Positions 1 to 11,400 of a stretch of 28,350 nt of DNA are shown one piece after another. The stretch comes from Azolla pinnata (taxonomy: Eukaryota; Streptophyta; Polypodiopsida; Salviniales; Salviniaceae): contig JBBBWG010027568.1 of assembly GCA_037176905.1 (NCBI GenBank), positions 1-28,350 on the forward strand, read 5' to 3'. The notes under the pieces are model-generated. The model was not told where the DNA came from. It saw nothing but the letters and a program-made list of their open reading frames with translations, and made no database searches. Positions within the stretch are counted from its first letter, which is position 1, and the number at the start of each line of letters is the position of its first letter. The translations under genes were made by a program, and so were the position numbers.

Positions 1-735
1 TTGATGTGCATGCATGCTTGTGTGTCTATGTGCCCGCATGCATGCATGCTTGTGTGTGTGTGCATGCCTGCATATGTCGATGTGCATGCATGCTTGTGTG
101 TCTATGTGCATGCATGCATGCATGCGTGTGTGTGTGTGCATGCATGCATGTGTTGATGTGCATGCATGCTTGTGTGTCTATGCGCATGCGTGCATGCATG
201 CATGTGTGTCCATGCACATGCATGGATGCATGCGTGTGTGTCCATGTGCATGCATCCATGCATGCTTGTGTGCGTTCAATTGTCTTTCTAATATGATACT
301 TGTCGATCTACATGCATGCATGGGTGTATGCATGCATTCATGCATGTACATGTGTGTCTATTATGTATGCGTGTGGCATGCGCTTGCATGCATGCATGCA
401 TGTGTGTCCACGTGCATGCATGCATGTGTCTATATGCATGCATGCTTGTGTGTCTATGTGCATGCGTGTGTCATGCATCCATGCATGCTTGTGTGCGTTC
501 AATTGTCTTTCTAATATGATACTTGTCGTTCTACATACATGCATGGGTGTATATATGTATGTATGTATGCATGACTGCATGGGTGCATCCATGCATGCTA
601 GTCTCTCCGTATGCATTGCTCATGTAGATGTAATGTATGCATGCGTGTTTCTCCTACTGTCTGCATGCATGTTCCTCTTGTTGTATGGAAGCATGCATAA
701 TGTGTGCACAAACATTTGGATCCATGCATGTGTGC
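1..735. repeat. TGCATG/TGTGTG microsatellite field
   Basis: The tract is almost entirely built from TGCATG, CATGCATG, TGTGTG and TGTCTATG words in irregular order. It is a compound, degenerate microsatellite. A non-repetitive block beginning TGCGTTCAATTG occurs at 271 and again at 494 (spacing 223 bp), so at least one larger segmental duplication sits on top of the short repeats. Cys/His/Met-rich reading frames are open on both strands only because the repeat lacks stop codons; I do not regard them as genes. CATGCA is the RY/Sph core recognised by plant B3-domain proteins, but nothing here shows that it is used. Confidence 0.9.
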
Positions 736-750
736 TTTTTTTTTTTTTTT

Positions 751-1682
751 GGGAAGATTTTATCATGTCATTAGTTATAAAGAAGGCCCAATGGCTACAT
801 AAACCCAAATGGGGAAATCGCTATTATGGAGGTGGGAAAAGCCACCTAGGAGGAGTAAAATTCCATATAACAACATTATTATGGACCTCAAACAAACGAG
901 AATGATACCAACGTTTATAAAACATATTACGGGCTGAATGATCAGAGATGCTATTATACTGGCCTTTCAGAGTGTGAATAATTATGGACCAAATTTCCTT
1001 GCCTACATCAATAGGAGGTATTGATTTGCTATCAAATATTTTGGCGCATCTGGACTTCTATATCACCCACATAGTAGAAACACTAAGAATTTCCCACAAG
1101 GGAAGAAAACTATCTTTACATTCCTGACGTGAGAAGGGATGTAAATGGATAGGTAGTATCCGTCTAACAGAACTGTCAAGGTAAAAAGCTTGATTGTGCA
1201 TGCATGTGTGCTTCTCTAGCTTATTTGCATGCCTGTAGCATGCATGTATGCATGCATTTGTGTTTCTCTAGCCATCTGCATGCATGTAGCATGTATGTAT
1301 ACATGCATGCATGCTTCTGTATGTATGTGTGTGTGTGTGTGTGCATGTGTGTGTATTATGAAATCAATGGATTTCACAAATGTATAACTATCCATTGATG
1401 TATTGCAAATCAATACCTCCTGTTGATGCAGTCAAGGAAATTTGACCCATAATTATTCACACTCTGAAAGGCCAATATGATAGCATCTCTGATCATTCAG
1501 CCCGTAATATGTTTTATAAACATTGGTATCATTCTCGTTTGTTTGAGGTCCATAATAATGTTGTTATATGGAATTTTACTCCTCCTAGGTGGCTTTTCCC
1601 ACCTCCATAATAGCTATTTCCCCATTTGGGTTTATGTAGCCATTGGGCCTTGTTTATAACTAATGACAGAATAAAATCTTCC
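751..1682. repeat. Large inverted repeat, two ~280-bp arms
   Basis: The left arm is about 751-1030 and the right arm about 1403-1682. The reverse complement of one aligns along its whole length with the other, with scattered substitutions and an estimated identity near 90% by eye. The central spacer is about 372 bp. The left arm is preceded by T15 (736-750) and the right arm is followed by T12 (1684-1695). These poly-T runs are not complementary, so they lie outside the repeat. A transcript would fold into a long imperfect duplex. Read along the right arm, one frame gives a short stretch containing W-N-F-T-P-P-R-W, which could be a transposon protein remnant, but I cannot assign a family. Candidates are a foldback element or two head-to-head insertions. 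Confidence 0.9.
1196..1352. repeat. Second TGCATG/TGTGTG tract in the loop
   Basis: This tract lies in the spacer of the inverted repeat. It repeats the composition of the first 735 bases: TGCATGCATG words, two copies of a TTCTCTAGC-type block, then a (TG)n run near 1328-1352. It suggests that the spacer and the left flank of the inverted repeat share an origin. Confidence 0.8.
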
Positions 1683-1699
1683 ATTTTTTTTTTTTAAAG

Positions 1700-3075
1700 T
1701 ATAATTATCCATCGAGAAGAAGTATCTGTGAGGTTTCCATGGTACAGATGACTGGCAATGTTTTTTATAAAGCCGTGTTCGAATTGTGGATATCAATTGC
1801 TCTCAAATTATAACAATTTGGCATATCTGGAAAGCTAGGTGTCTAAGAACATTCTCTAACTCATGTATTCCAGCTGCTGCAGAAGTTGTAACAGATACGT
1901 TTGGCGACAAAAATCAATATTGTCGTTAAAAGTAAGGTTATGATGCCAGCTCTAACGAACACCTTCCGCTAAAACCACAGACAGCGATCTCATCACCGAG
2001 CTTCTCCCAAATCCCATTGCAATCTTTTCAAGGCCTTTACTCCCAAATGTTCTGGATGCGGCTTTATTTTTAACTTCTATATCTGAATCAATAATCCACC
2101 CAGATCGATCATAAGCAACGGACCGTTTTTTAATCCGAAATTTATCTTGTCATTAGTTATGAAACAGCAAACCAAAATGGGTGAAATTGTATCACATTGT
2201 GTGGAGTCGAAAAAGCCACCAGGGAGGAGAATAACTCTATATAAGAATATTGTTATGCAAAAAGGAATACTTTCATTAGTTAAAGAGAATACAAAGAGAA
2301 TGACCAAGCGATTATAGTTTTTACTGGCGGATATAACCGAAACGGCGGATTGTACACCCATCTTTGTTTGCCATCTGATAATACTGTGCAAACATGCCGT
2401 TGCCTCCATTCATGAATCAAAGCTTTTTTTTTTTTTGCTAAGCAGCAACCGAATCAGAATATCCCTGCATTGCATCATATCGACCCTTGATTGTAATGCA
2501 CCGACCGACTCCAAACAGATTGCAGATTTTAGAGATTTTAGAGAATGTTGTTTAATACAACGAACGGGTGTGTAGTGATCTCAGGAACAAGAACATCAGA
2601 AAGCTTCTCAGAGATTCGCAGAAAGCCAGCGAAAACCAGCCAACTGGAATCCATCTCTTCACCAAGGCACGACTGTATATTCGTAATAATAGAAAACTAG
2701 GATTTCCAATCACATGATCAAACGGATGAGGCGATTAGGGCGCCGAAATGTCCTTTGACAAATCTCGTCGTCAACGCGTATTTCTTTTATGTATAAAATT
2801 ACATATTCGAATACACTTTTATATCAGAATAAATCGTAGAATATGCAGGACGTGCCCCGCACGTATTCTCGCCACATTTTTAGAGCCACAATCTCGAAAT
2901 CGTTCCCACTTTTTTCTTTTCAACTCCTTGCAATGCCCTACATACGTAGCACAAGCGATTATATTTCTTGATTGTACAATTGTTTTTCTGCATGATCCCC
3001 GCCTTCTTTATGTGACATCTTTGCTGTGATCCTTCTACCAAGTAGATAATTCATCAGCACTTAATTAAATTAAGC
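1700..3075. other. Intergenic stretch without a recognisable gene
   Basis: Apart from the diverged arm copy at 2095-2345, I see only AT-rich single-copy-looking DNA with short poly-T runs. The longest frames (about 90-110 codons) have no recognisable domain. Confidence 0.6.
2095..2345. repeat. Diverged third copy of the inverted-repeat arm
   Basis: Words of the left arm recur here in the same order and orientation. Examples are CTTGTCATTAGTTATGAAAC, AAAAGCCACCAGGGAGGAG, TATATAAGAATATTGTTATG and GAGAATGACCAAGCG. Gaps and substitutions are many, so this is an older copy. It shows that the arm belongs to a dispersed repeat family. Confidence 0.65.
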
Positions 3076-3077
3076 CT

Positions 3078-3370
3078 CCATCAATCCGTGTTTGGTAGAT
3101 TAAGCAATTGCCGATGCATGTTTTTTATATCAAGTATTCGCATAAATCGAGCATTCATCGATGCATGGGTATGCTAGATAATTAGTCGGCATTTAAATAT
3201 ATCAAACATTCATCGATCCATGCTTATGTCTAGATAATTGATCGACATTTAAATGGGTTCCACATTCTCGATCAACGTTTGCTAGACAATTGAACCAACA
3301 TTTAAATGAATTCAGCATTCACCGATCCACGGTTGCTAGACAATTTATCAAGATTTAAATAAATTCAGCG
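3078..3370. repeat. Five degenerate tandem units of ~55 bp
   Basis: Units begin at about 3078, 3152, 3207, 3263 and 3316, with spacings of 55, 56 and 53 bp between the last four. Each contains CATTC-TCGATCCATG, then GCTAGATAATT, then CATTTAAAT. The first unit is the most diverged. ATTTAAAT and ATCGAT-like palindromes recur in each copy. The unit does not resemble a CRISPR repeat-spacer array, because the whole unit drifts and there are no unique spacers. Confidence 0.85.
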
Positions 3371-3739
3371 ACAATCCATTCAACGATTTATGTGATGCTT
3401 TGTTCTGAGTATTTAATTAAGCAACATAGAATCAGCAAGGATGCTCAAAACTAATCAGCATCGCAATCAGGAGCATGAATCATAATCAGGCAAGAGATGA
3501 GTGTGTAAGATCAGAGCCAAGAGATGTGTGGGGAAAGCAATAAAGATCAACACACTGGTTGTTTAGGGCAAAATCTCCAAAGCTTCCGAAATTCAGGGCT
3601 TTTATTTAACGTTCGCAATCGATCCAAAAAGTCAACATTTGCAGGAAAGGCACTCGACATCACAAGGCATGAATGAATCACTCCACATTCCCAATGAGAA
3701 GAATCAGAATCAGAATCCGAATCAGAATTGGAATATCAT

Positions 3740-3860
3740 AAGCTTTCAAGCTTCCACCACGAGAATCTTATATCAGGGTGGAAGCTTGTATACAAAGATT
3801 CTTCTTTGTATACATGATTGACTTGAAAGCTTCCACCACGAGATTGGTATACATGATTAC
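3740..3860. repeat. Nested short inverted and direct repeats
   Basis: CAAGCTTCCACC at 3747-3758 pairs perfectly with GGTGGAAGCTTG at 3777-3788 (12-bp stem, 18-nt loop). Immediately after, GTATACAAAG (3788-3797) pairs perfectly with CTTTGTATAC (3804-3813) across a 6-nt loop. The block CTTGAAAGCTTCCACCACGA near 3822 is a direct repeat of 3742-3762, and GTATACATGATT occurs twice (3807 and 3848). A 25-nt perfect inverse match to 3798-3822 lies at 4703-4727. Confidence 0.9.
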
Positions 3861-4078
3861 AGCTTAATCAATCACAATGCTGATGCTACACCATACCCTA
3901 ATTTTAAATTAAAGAGTTGTGATTTGAGGAATGAAACAGAAGATGCCAAATATAATACAGTTTTGGGCATTACCAAGCTTTCAACACATACTCAGAGAAT
4001 TGGGAAGTCTTCATCCATATGACCCACACATATTGACAGATATTTCTTATTGTATGCTTTTCAACAATTTCAAACAGT

Positions 4079-4203
4079 TTACTCCAAGACAATATTGAAC
4101 TCTTCCACCCAAAGCTCAATGGGATCATCATCTTCTTCTTCTTCTTCTTCATCTTCACCTTCAATCTTCTTCTTCGTCGTCGTCTTTTCATCATCTTCAC
4201 ATC
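4079..4203 (-). other. Possible acidic terminal exon, unassigned
   Basis: On the minus strand a frame opens after a potential acceptor (TTCTGAG, before 4203) and runs to TAA at 4079. It gives about 40 residues: a Lys/Thr stretch, then a Glu/Asp-rich run, ending in a P-I-E-L-W-V-E-E-F-N pattern that looks more protein-like than random. A second minus-strand frame over the same DNA (to about 3970) is Arg/Lys-rich and looks like the shadow of the GAA/GAT repeat. I find no convincing upstream exon and no family assignment, so it may simply be a purine-rich repeat that happens to be open. Confidence 0.15.
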
Positions 4204-4299
4204 CTCAGAAACAGTGACACTCTTCAATGCTCTCACACCGAGGACCACGTTGCTTCGCCGGACTTGGCCATGAAAAGCTTCTCTCAACACACATGCACC

Positions 4300-5040
4300 A
4301 ACTGAGTGGTCACATGCATATAGGGCAATTCATCACCCAACAACAACAAAAAAAAAAACTGAGGGTGAAGGAAGGAAAGAAAAAAGCTGGTTTTCTTCCT
4401 GAGCTTCAGCACTCTAACACACACAAGGGAGAACCACTTGGTATGGTAAAGGAAGGGGGCTCTATTCAAGGGCACCTTTCGCTGTCCTATAACGACTAGA
4501 AAACATTCAATGAATCTTTTGGAGTTGACTTCAAGAAAAAGTGAAATGCAAGATTAGATCACTGACCCACATAATGCTTCCTGCACCACTTGAATCAGCT
4601 TTGCTTCCATACCAACTGCACCCACAACCAGGCTTCGATCTGTTAGCTAGTCTATGAAGTAACCCTCAACAAGCACCCCAGCAATGAGATCTGGAAAAAA
4701 AAGTCAATCATGTATACAAAGAAGAATGAAAAAAAAAAGCACCTGTGACAATGGTGATTAAATGCTTAGTCGAAAACCCATCTGGATGTTTAACTCCATT
4801 GACACCTGTATGGATACATGTTTAACTCTAGAAAAAATATACTATATAGACAGACGGACGGACAGAGATAGATAGATCTTTGTAAATGCAACTCTTAGAA
4901 ACTACATCTTCTTCAGACAAAAGAACAAATTTGCTTCAACACCATTAAAGCAAAAACCCTTGACAACTGGAGAAAGGGGAGTGAGAAAGAAACTGAAGGA
5001 GAGAGGGGGGGGGGCGAAAAAATCACCCAGCAAACAAAAT
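4300..5040. other. Intergenic DNA with short homopolymer and microsatellite runs
   Basis: Contains A-runs at 4350-4360 and 4728-4738, a GACAGACGGACGGACAG/GATAGATAG cluster near 4850-4878, and a G10 run at about 5005-5014. No gene is recognisable. The T-rich minus-strand side leads into the 3' end of the CRK transcript. Confidence 0.5.
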
Positions 5041-5049
5041 TGGTTGCCA

Positions 5050-5432
5050 GGTAAAATAATGTGAAATTAATATCTCGGGATGAGAGGGGAAATTCACACC
5101 ATACAATGATTTCTTTTGGCCTTCCACCAAACAATGTAACTCCCGGATCGACCCAATGGAAACATGAAACACCTCAAATTCAACCAGAATTCAGGTTGAA
5201 TCCACCTTTCTAGCGATCCCTTCAGAGAAGAACCTTCATACCCTGAAGCATCGCCATCACACCGGTACATCTCTTATAGATCGATCTCTTTGTGAGGCTC
5301 AAATCGGAGTATCAAGTAAATCTCCAATTTAGCATTTGCTAGGTATACAAATAGGGCAAGCGTGACTTAGAGGCAGAAGAGATGAAGAGGAGTTGAGAGA
5401 ACTTTATCCCCAAAAACAATACAAGGCCTTTT
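5050..5432 (-). other. Probable 3' UTR of the CRK gene
   Basis: This minus-strand sequence follows the CRK stop codon directly. It is mixed in composition, with no long frame in the transcript direction that resembles a protein. The end is not defined: no canonical AATAAA stands out, as is common in plants, and 5050 is only a guess. Confidence 0.4.
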
Positions 5433-8400
5433 TTAACGAGGTTTTTGGCGTGGAGACAGCCCTCGAAGCAAACTCACAAACCCGAAAAAGCTCAACTTCC
5501 CATCATTATGTCGCACCCAATCTCGCAAGATAACGTGAGCTGGCACAGCAGGTGATACACCAAGCTCCTGTTGATCAGGAAACCATGAGAACAGAATTGT
5601 CAACACATTGTTAGCAGACCAAAATATGTCTAAACCCATTACTTAATGGTTATTACACCATACAGGGTGTAATAGTCAATGATTATAACACCAATTACCA
5701 TTGCATATACAGATATTCAACAAATTAGCAAGGGAGTAAGGTTTTGAGTTTCCAAAACATTCCCAATATCACTGCATATAGTAAGTGTACTAGAAATGGG
5801 AGTACCTTCTTATAAACAATTTGCTATTTCTCTTCCCATGTAAACCAACAAGAACTGGTTCGATAAATAGAGAAGGCTCGGATTAGGAAGCAATAGCTGA
5901 TACTTACTCTAGCAAGATCTTCTATCATGACGACTCGATTGCCCTCGGTCTCAAAGATTTCATAGGCATTGTGTACTTGTGATTCCCATCGCTCCAGCCC
6001 CTCAAATTGGGGCACACTGATGGCAGCCGCACAAAACTCATTAAAATCCATCTTGAAATGAAGCCCATCAATCTGCAAAATCACAAAGACATATCACAAA
6101 CATCAGCATTGCATCACAGACAGGAGCCAAGTTTGAAGGGTAAAAGAGAACCTACAGAATTAATCATCTCAAGCATCTTTGAATCCTTCATCGCTTCAGT
6201 TGCATTTTTCAAAAGAGCCTAATCCACATAAAGTTGCCGTAAGTGAGATGCTGGACATTGTGTATATATGAAGAATCAATCATGTCATGTATTTCTTAAT
6301 ATGTGAATGCAAGTCTTCACAAAGACCACGACTTATGTCATCTATTGCATGAGTCCATGCTGGTTACATATGGAAACGTGATCTATGCCACACGCTGATT
6401 TAAAAAGGTTATAAAAACATTTAGTCATCTCAGATAGTCATTAGAATAATTCAATTGAGTTAACTCACAGATTTGAAGTTTTCCAGAGATACTCGTCCAT
6501 GTTTACTTGGCTCCAAGAGCATGAACTGAGCTTGTAAGTAAAACAAATCATCTCCTGATAATGTTTTTGAGAAAGCCTACAAGCCCATAACCAGGGATTA
6601 ATAGAGATCCGGAGAAAGCCTACAATCCCATAGGCGTAGATCTTAATAGAGAGCTGCAAAATCTTTGGGATAAGTTCTTAAACAAGCATGCAATGTCAAT
6701 GCATTGGAAAAAACATGTAATTCCTAGAGAGTGCTACTCAATTGTACAATATATACAATACCCAATCAAGGTTGCACTAAATGATAGTTCTTCCTAATGT
6801 AACAATGTTACAATAGGGCTTTTTGACTGACTCTTTCGAGTAGGATACTGGGGATGTTGAAGTATTTATCAGCAGAGCTCAGGAAGTCTATTCATGCAAT
6901 CAGGAGAGATGATGGGGTAGATCAACAAATCAAGTAACTACTTATTTTCTATATATCTGAAGGAAATCATCAACATAGTGTACGCTATTTATTGACACCA
7001 GAATAGTAACATCGCTTTTACCTAATGCTCAGCTATATATACCCCTGGGTCCAAGATGTTTGCTTTCCCCAAGCACAATTAGATAACATGTTGGAAAATT
7101 ACATCCATACAATACAGGTTTTCAAGCTTCTACAACCATTGAATGGTACAAATAATCAGACCCAAACAGTATATATGCATCTTGGGATGAAAGCATCACT
7201 AACCTAAGTAGTGTCATGTTTACAATCAATACATCTACTCTTTTATGCCGTGAGCAACCTCACACACATTATACAAATGCATCAATGCAGACACGTCTCA
7301 GAACAATAAATAATAACCTATGCCAAATTACCATGGACCACATTGGTGATTATATTAGAATACCTAACTAGATTTTCATCTATAATCTTTTGTAGTTTGC
7401 ATCCATGGCTTACGCCTTACCTTCAAGGCTGCCCGTTTCACACCTGACGCACGAATGTAAGACTTAACAGATCTGAAAATCAATATATCAAGTGGTATTT
7501 TTTGATGTCCACGTATCCAAGGATGTGCTGGTACAAGCACAAGAAAATGTGAACAAATCAGGCAGTGTTCAAATCCCAAGAAACGATGATTCTAAACCAT
7601 AAAAGTATAGTTTACCCAACGCCTGAGCAGCCGTCATTCTCTTGTGGCGATCTTTAGTTAGAAGGCGCTTCACAAAATCCTTTGCTGCAATAGATATAAC
7701 TGGCCATGGTGCTTCATCGAAACTCGGCTCCGTCTTCAATACAGACCTAAATATGCCAGACTCCGTACGAGCCCAAAACGGTCGACTACCACAAAGTAGA
7801 ATATAAGTTATAACACCAATGCTCCACACGTCAGCCTCTATGCTATATGACCGGTGAAGAACCTCCGGTGCAACATAATAGGCACTCCCAACAATGTCAT
7901 TCAGTCTCTCATCTACAAACCGAAGCATCAGTAAGCTTTGATGAGCCACTTCGTTAATTGCAATTGTATTGTATAATTACATTCATAGATCCCTCATTTT
8001 CACCTGGCCTCACAAAATCGGAGAGACCAAAATCAATGGCCTTAAGTTGCCCACTCTCTTCTTTCGTAGTGAATAAGAAGTTCTGTAAGAATAAAACGCC
8101 AACACAAAATCATGCATACCTCATACAAGTAATGGATTTGCCAGCAAAAAAAAATGCATACTAGAAACTTTAATAAACGTCTAACAAAACTAAGCTTTAA
8201 CTGAACATTACCTCTGGTTTAAGGTCACGATGAACAACCCCTTGAAGATGAAAGAAGGTGACTACATTCAATATCTGAATAACTACTACTTTTGCATCCT
8301 CTTCAGAATATCTTCCACCTCTGCAGGGATATATAAAACCATTCAAGCTGTGATTTTCTGGGTTTATAAAAAACTTGAAAGAACATGCATGGACTCTTCT

Positions 8401-11400
8401 TTAATATGTGACTTGCAGAGTCCTTTTTTAAAATCAGAAAACACTTTAACAGAATATGTGCCCTTCTTTAATATGCACATATATCGATAAGTAATGGGCA
8501 TAAGTGCAATCGAACCTTAATGGGGTCAACAACCCAAGAGACGGTTCATTAGATGCACAAGACTACCTCTGGTCCCTTGACTCAGAAAGCGTAGAATTGT
8601 ATGTGAGCACATAAAATGGTTTGACAGAAAGGGATTTGTACAAACGTTACTATACCTTGATAGAATCCGGTCCAGAAGCTCACCACCCTCACATAGCCTG
8701 CCATAGTTATAACACAAAAAAAGAAAGTATTTGTGAAAATGAATTCCGAGTATTGACTTATCAGCCCGGGATTTAATGATGCATATCAAGTTCAGAATAT
8801 ATTTTATGGAAATGCAAAACTTACTCCATGACTATGTACACATTCGACTCATCCTCAAATGCATCATAGAACTTGATGAGGTTTTGATGTCCAGAGAGGG
8901 CCCTTAAGATCTTCACCTCTCTTCTTACATCCTCAATAGCAATGGCTGTGGTCATCTATAAAAACAAGAATTACCTTTAAATTAACTAAAATGGTAGGAG
9001 TAAAAGATCAACCCCTATATGCAAAAGGAAAAAGTATGCACACTTTAATGCACCTATACATCCATCCAACACCAAATGTTAGGGCTCTATGCATAGAGGA
9101 CGATGGCAAAGAAACTTATATGTGAAGAGGGGAATACCTCATCTTTTTACTAAATAGTAGCATTTTGGATCAAATTAGATATAAAAAACGCAGAAACGGT
9201 GTGTTATGTATATATTCATGTCAAATCATGCAGCAACAGAAATGAAACAAACACTCAGAAGACCACAGTGTCCTGGGAAGAGAAACACCGAAACCAATTC
9301 AAAGAAATCAAGATGCATCACAACAAACTCGCATGTATGAGCAACACAAGAGGATTGTACCCCTTACCAGGGCTTAACCATGAGAACAATACTACATGAA
9401 TAAAATGAGAGAATGTAATGCCCCTTACCCAGGTTCAGAGATGCTGACAAGCATAAACTAAAAGGAAACCGTAACCAAAAGAATGGAAGACTAGACAGCT
9501 TACCCTAGAAAAGGAAATTTTAAAGGGGGATGCTATTACTAAAAAAGATGTATGGAGCATTGGATTGAGCTTCAATATTGGGACAAGAACAATTCTCCCT
9601 TTCCAAGATAACGAAGCTTCTATAATCAAAGCTGGATGGAGACAATGAAACCAACCAGCCACATTGCAGAGGAACCCTTTTATCTTGTCTCAAAGTAAGA
9701 ATAACCATACAAAAAACCTGAATTCAGAGAGAAGAACCCTTTAGCTTCACTGCAGCCAGGTCTTTGGGTTTAAGAAAAGGAAGCTTCTTTGCGTGAAAAT
9801 CCAATGATATAAAACCAGATTCTTGTCTCAAGTCAGGTAGAGTACGAAAACGGAAAAAAACGAAGGCGACACAGGTATCAAAGGGAACCAAAAATCTTAT
9901 CGTGATTTCAGGGACCATTTTCAATCTTTCATGCATGAAACCTGAGAGAACCAATCTACGAATCAAAGCTCAAATTACAACAAAATTTAAAAAAACGAAG
10001 CTGTGACCCATTAAATGAAAAGGAGCTTCTTCAATTGAAATCAGAAGTGAATTACACCCTAATTTTGAGCAATAACCACTAATCTAAGCTCGATTGAAGC
10101 AAAGAAAAAAAGGGCAGAAAAGTCAATGACCCAAGAAGTGGAAAAGAAGCTTCTTTGAGTGGAATCAATAGACAATCAGACCTCCGTTTTAGCTACTTAT
10201 TAGTGTGAGCTCAAAACTAGTGTGAAGAGATGGAAAAGAAGATTCTGTTCTGAAATTGGAAGAGAAATTAATCAACGCTTGAACGAAGCACAATAAAGAA
10301 GGGGCAAGAAACAATGAACAATATCAAGGAAACATGCTTTTTCAAGTAAAAGCGAAAGACAATTCAACCTTCACTCCAACGACAGCTACTAATCAAAGAA
10401 AAAATGAAGCAAAAAATAAGGAAAGAACTGGGATGACCCATGAAGTGGAAAAGAACCTTCTTTGAGTGAGATCGAAAGAGATTTGAACAGTCATTCTAAC
10501 AAACAAACAAAAAAAAAAAGCTACTAATCTAAGCTCAAACTAACACAAAAACGGGATTGAAAAGATTATGATCCATGAAGTGAACAAAGAAGTTTCCTGG
10601 AGAGAAACAGGAAGAGAATCAAAGCTGCAGTTCAGCAACAGGCACCAATGAAGGCTCGAACGAATCGAACAAAGACAGGGGGGGTTCTAGATTGCAATGA
10701 CCTACGTATGAAGTGGGAAAGGAAGCTTCCTCGAGTCAACTCTAAAAGGGAATTGAATTGAGCCTTTCCAGTAATGATAGCTACAATTTCCAGCTCCCGT
10801 GAAGCACCGGGAAACAAAAAAGGGTAAGTACAGGAGCTTCTTTGAGTGAAATGGGAAGACCATCTCTGCAGAGATTCGTTGTCTATCTCAAATCAAAGGA
10901 AGCATAGAAATGGCAGGGAACTGGGGAGGGGAAGGGGCCATCCACAAACAATTTGACGACATGCATCGACCGAAGGAGGAGACTCAAATGCCTACCCCTT
11001 CGCATTCCAGGATTCGACTTCCATAACCCAAAGATCAAAACGGAGCACAGAAAATGGCAGAGAGGTAGGAAAAAAGAGCTCGCATGGACTGGTGAGAGTG
11101 CAATGGGAAGGGGAAGAGAAACCAGAAAACAGAACGGAAAGAAGACAGGGAGGATCTTAGCGATCGATCGATCGATCGATCGGGGAACTGCAAGAGAAAT
11201 CGGACCTCTTACCTTGACCTTGGAGATGACTTTCACTGCAACAGGTTGCCCTTTGAGCTCGCCTTTCTTGATCTTGGCTCTGCAGGTATGCCCGAAATGG
11301 CCCCGCCCGATCTCTTCCCCGAGCTCGTACTTGGCGCCGATGTTCTTGCTGTAGCCGAACGTCTTCTCCAGAGATTTGTCCGCGGCCATGTCTTGGCCCT

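Noticed and set aside
1..905. Cys/His/Met-rich open frames on both strands
   Set aside because: They arise in several frames at once from stop-free TGCATG/TGTGTG repeats; there is no start context, splice pattern or domain.
3078..3370. CRISPR-like array
   Set aside because: The whole ~55-bp unit drifts, there are no unique spacers, and the context is eukaryotic.
5100..5165. Possible exon with GGRPKEIIVW or GRSGSYIVWW reading
   Set aside because: It lies directly downstream of the CRK stop on the same strand, both frames are short, and it is better explained as 3' UTR.
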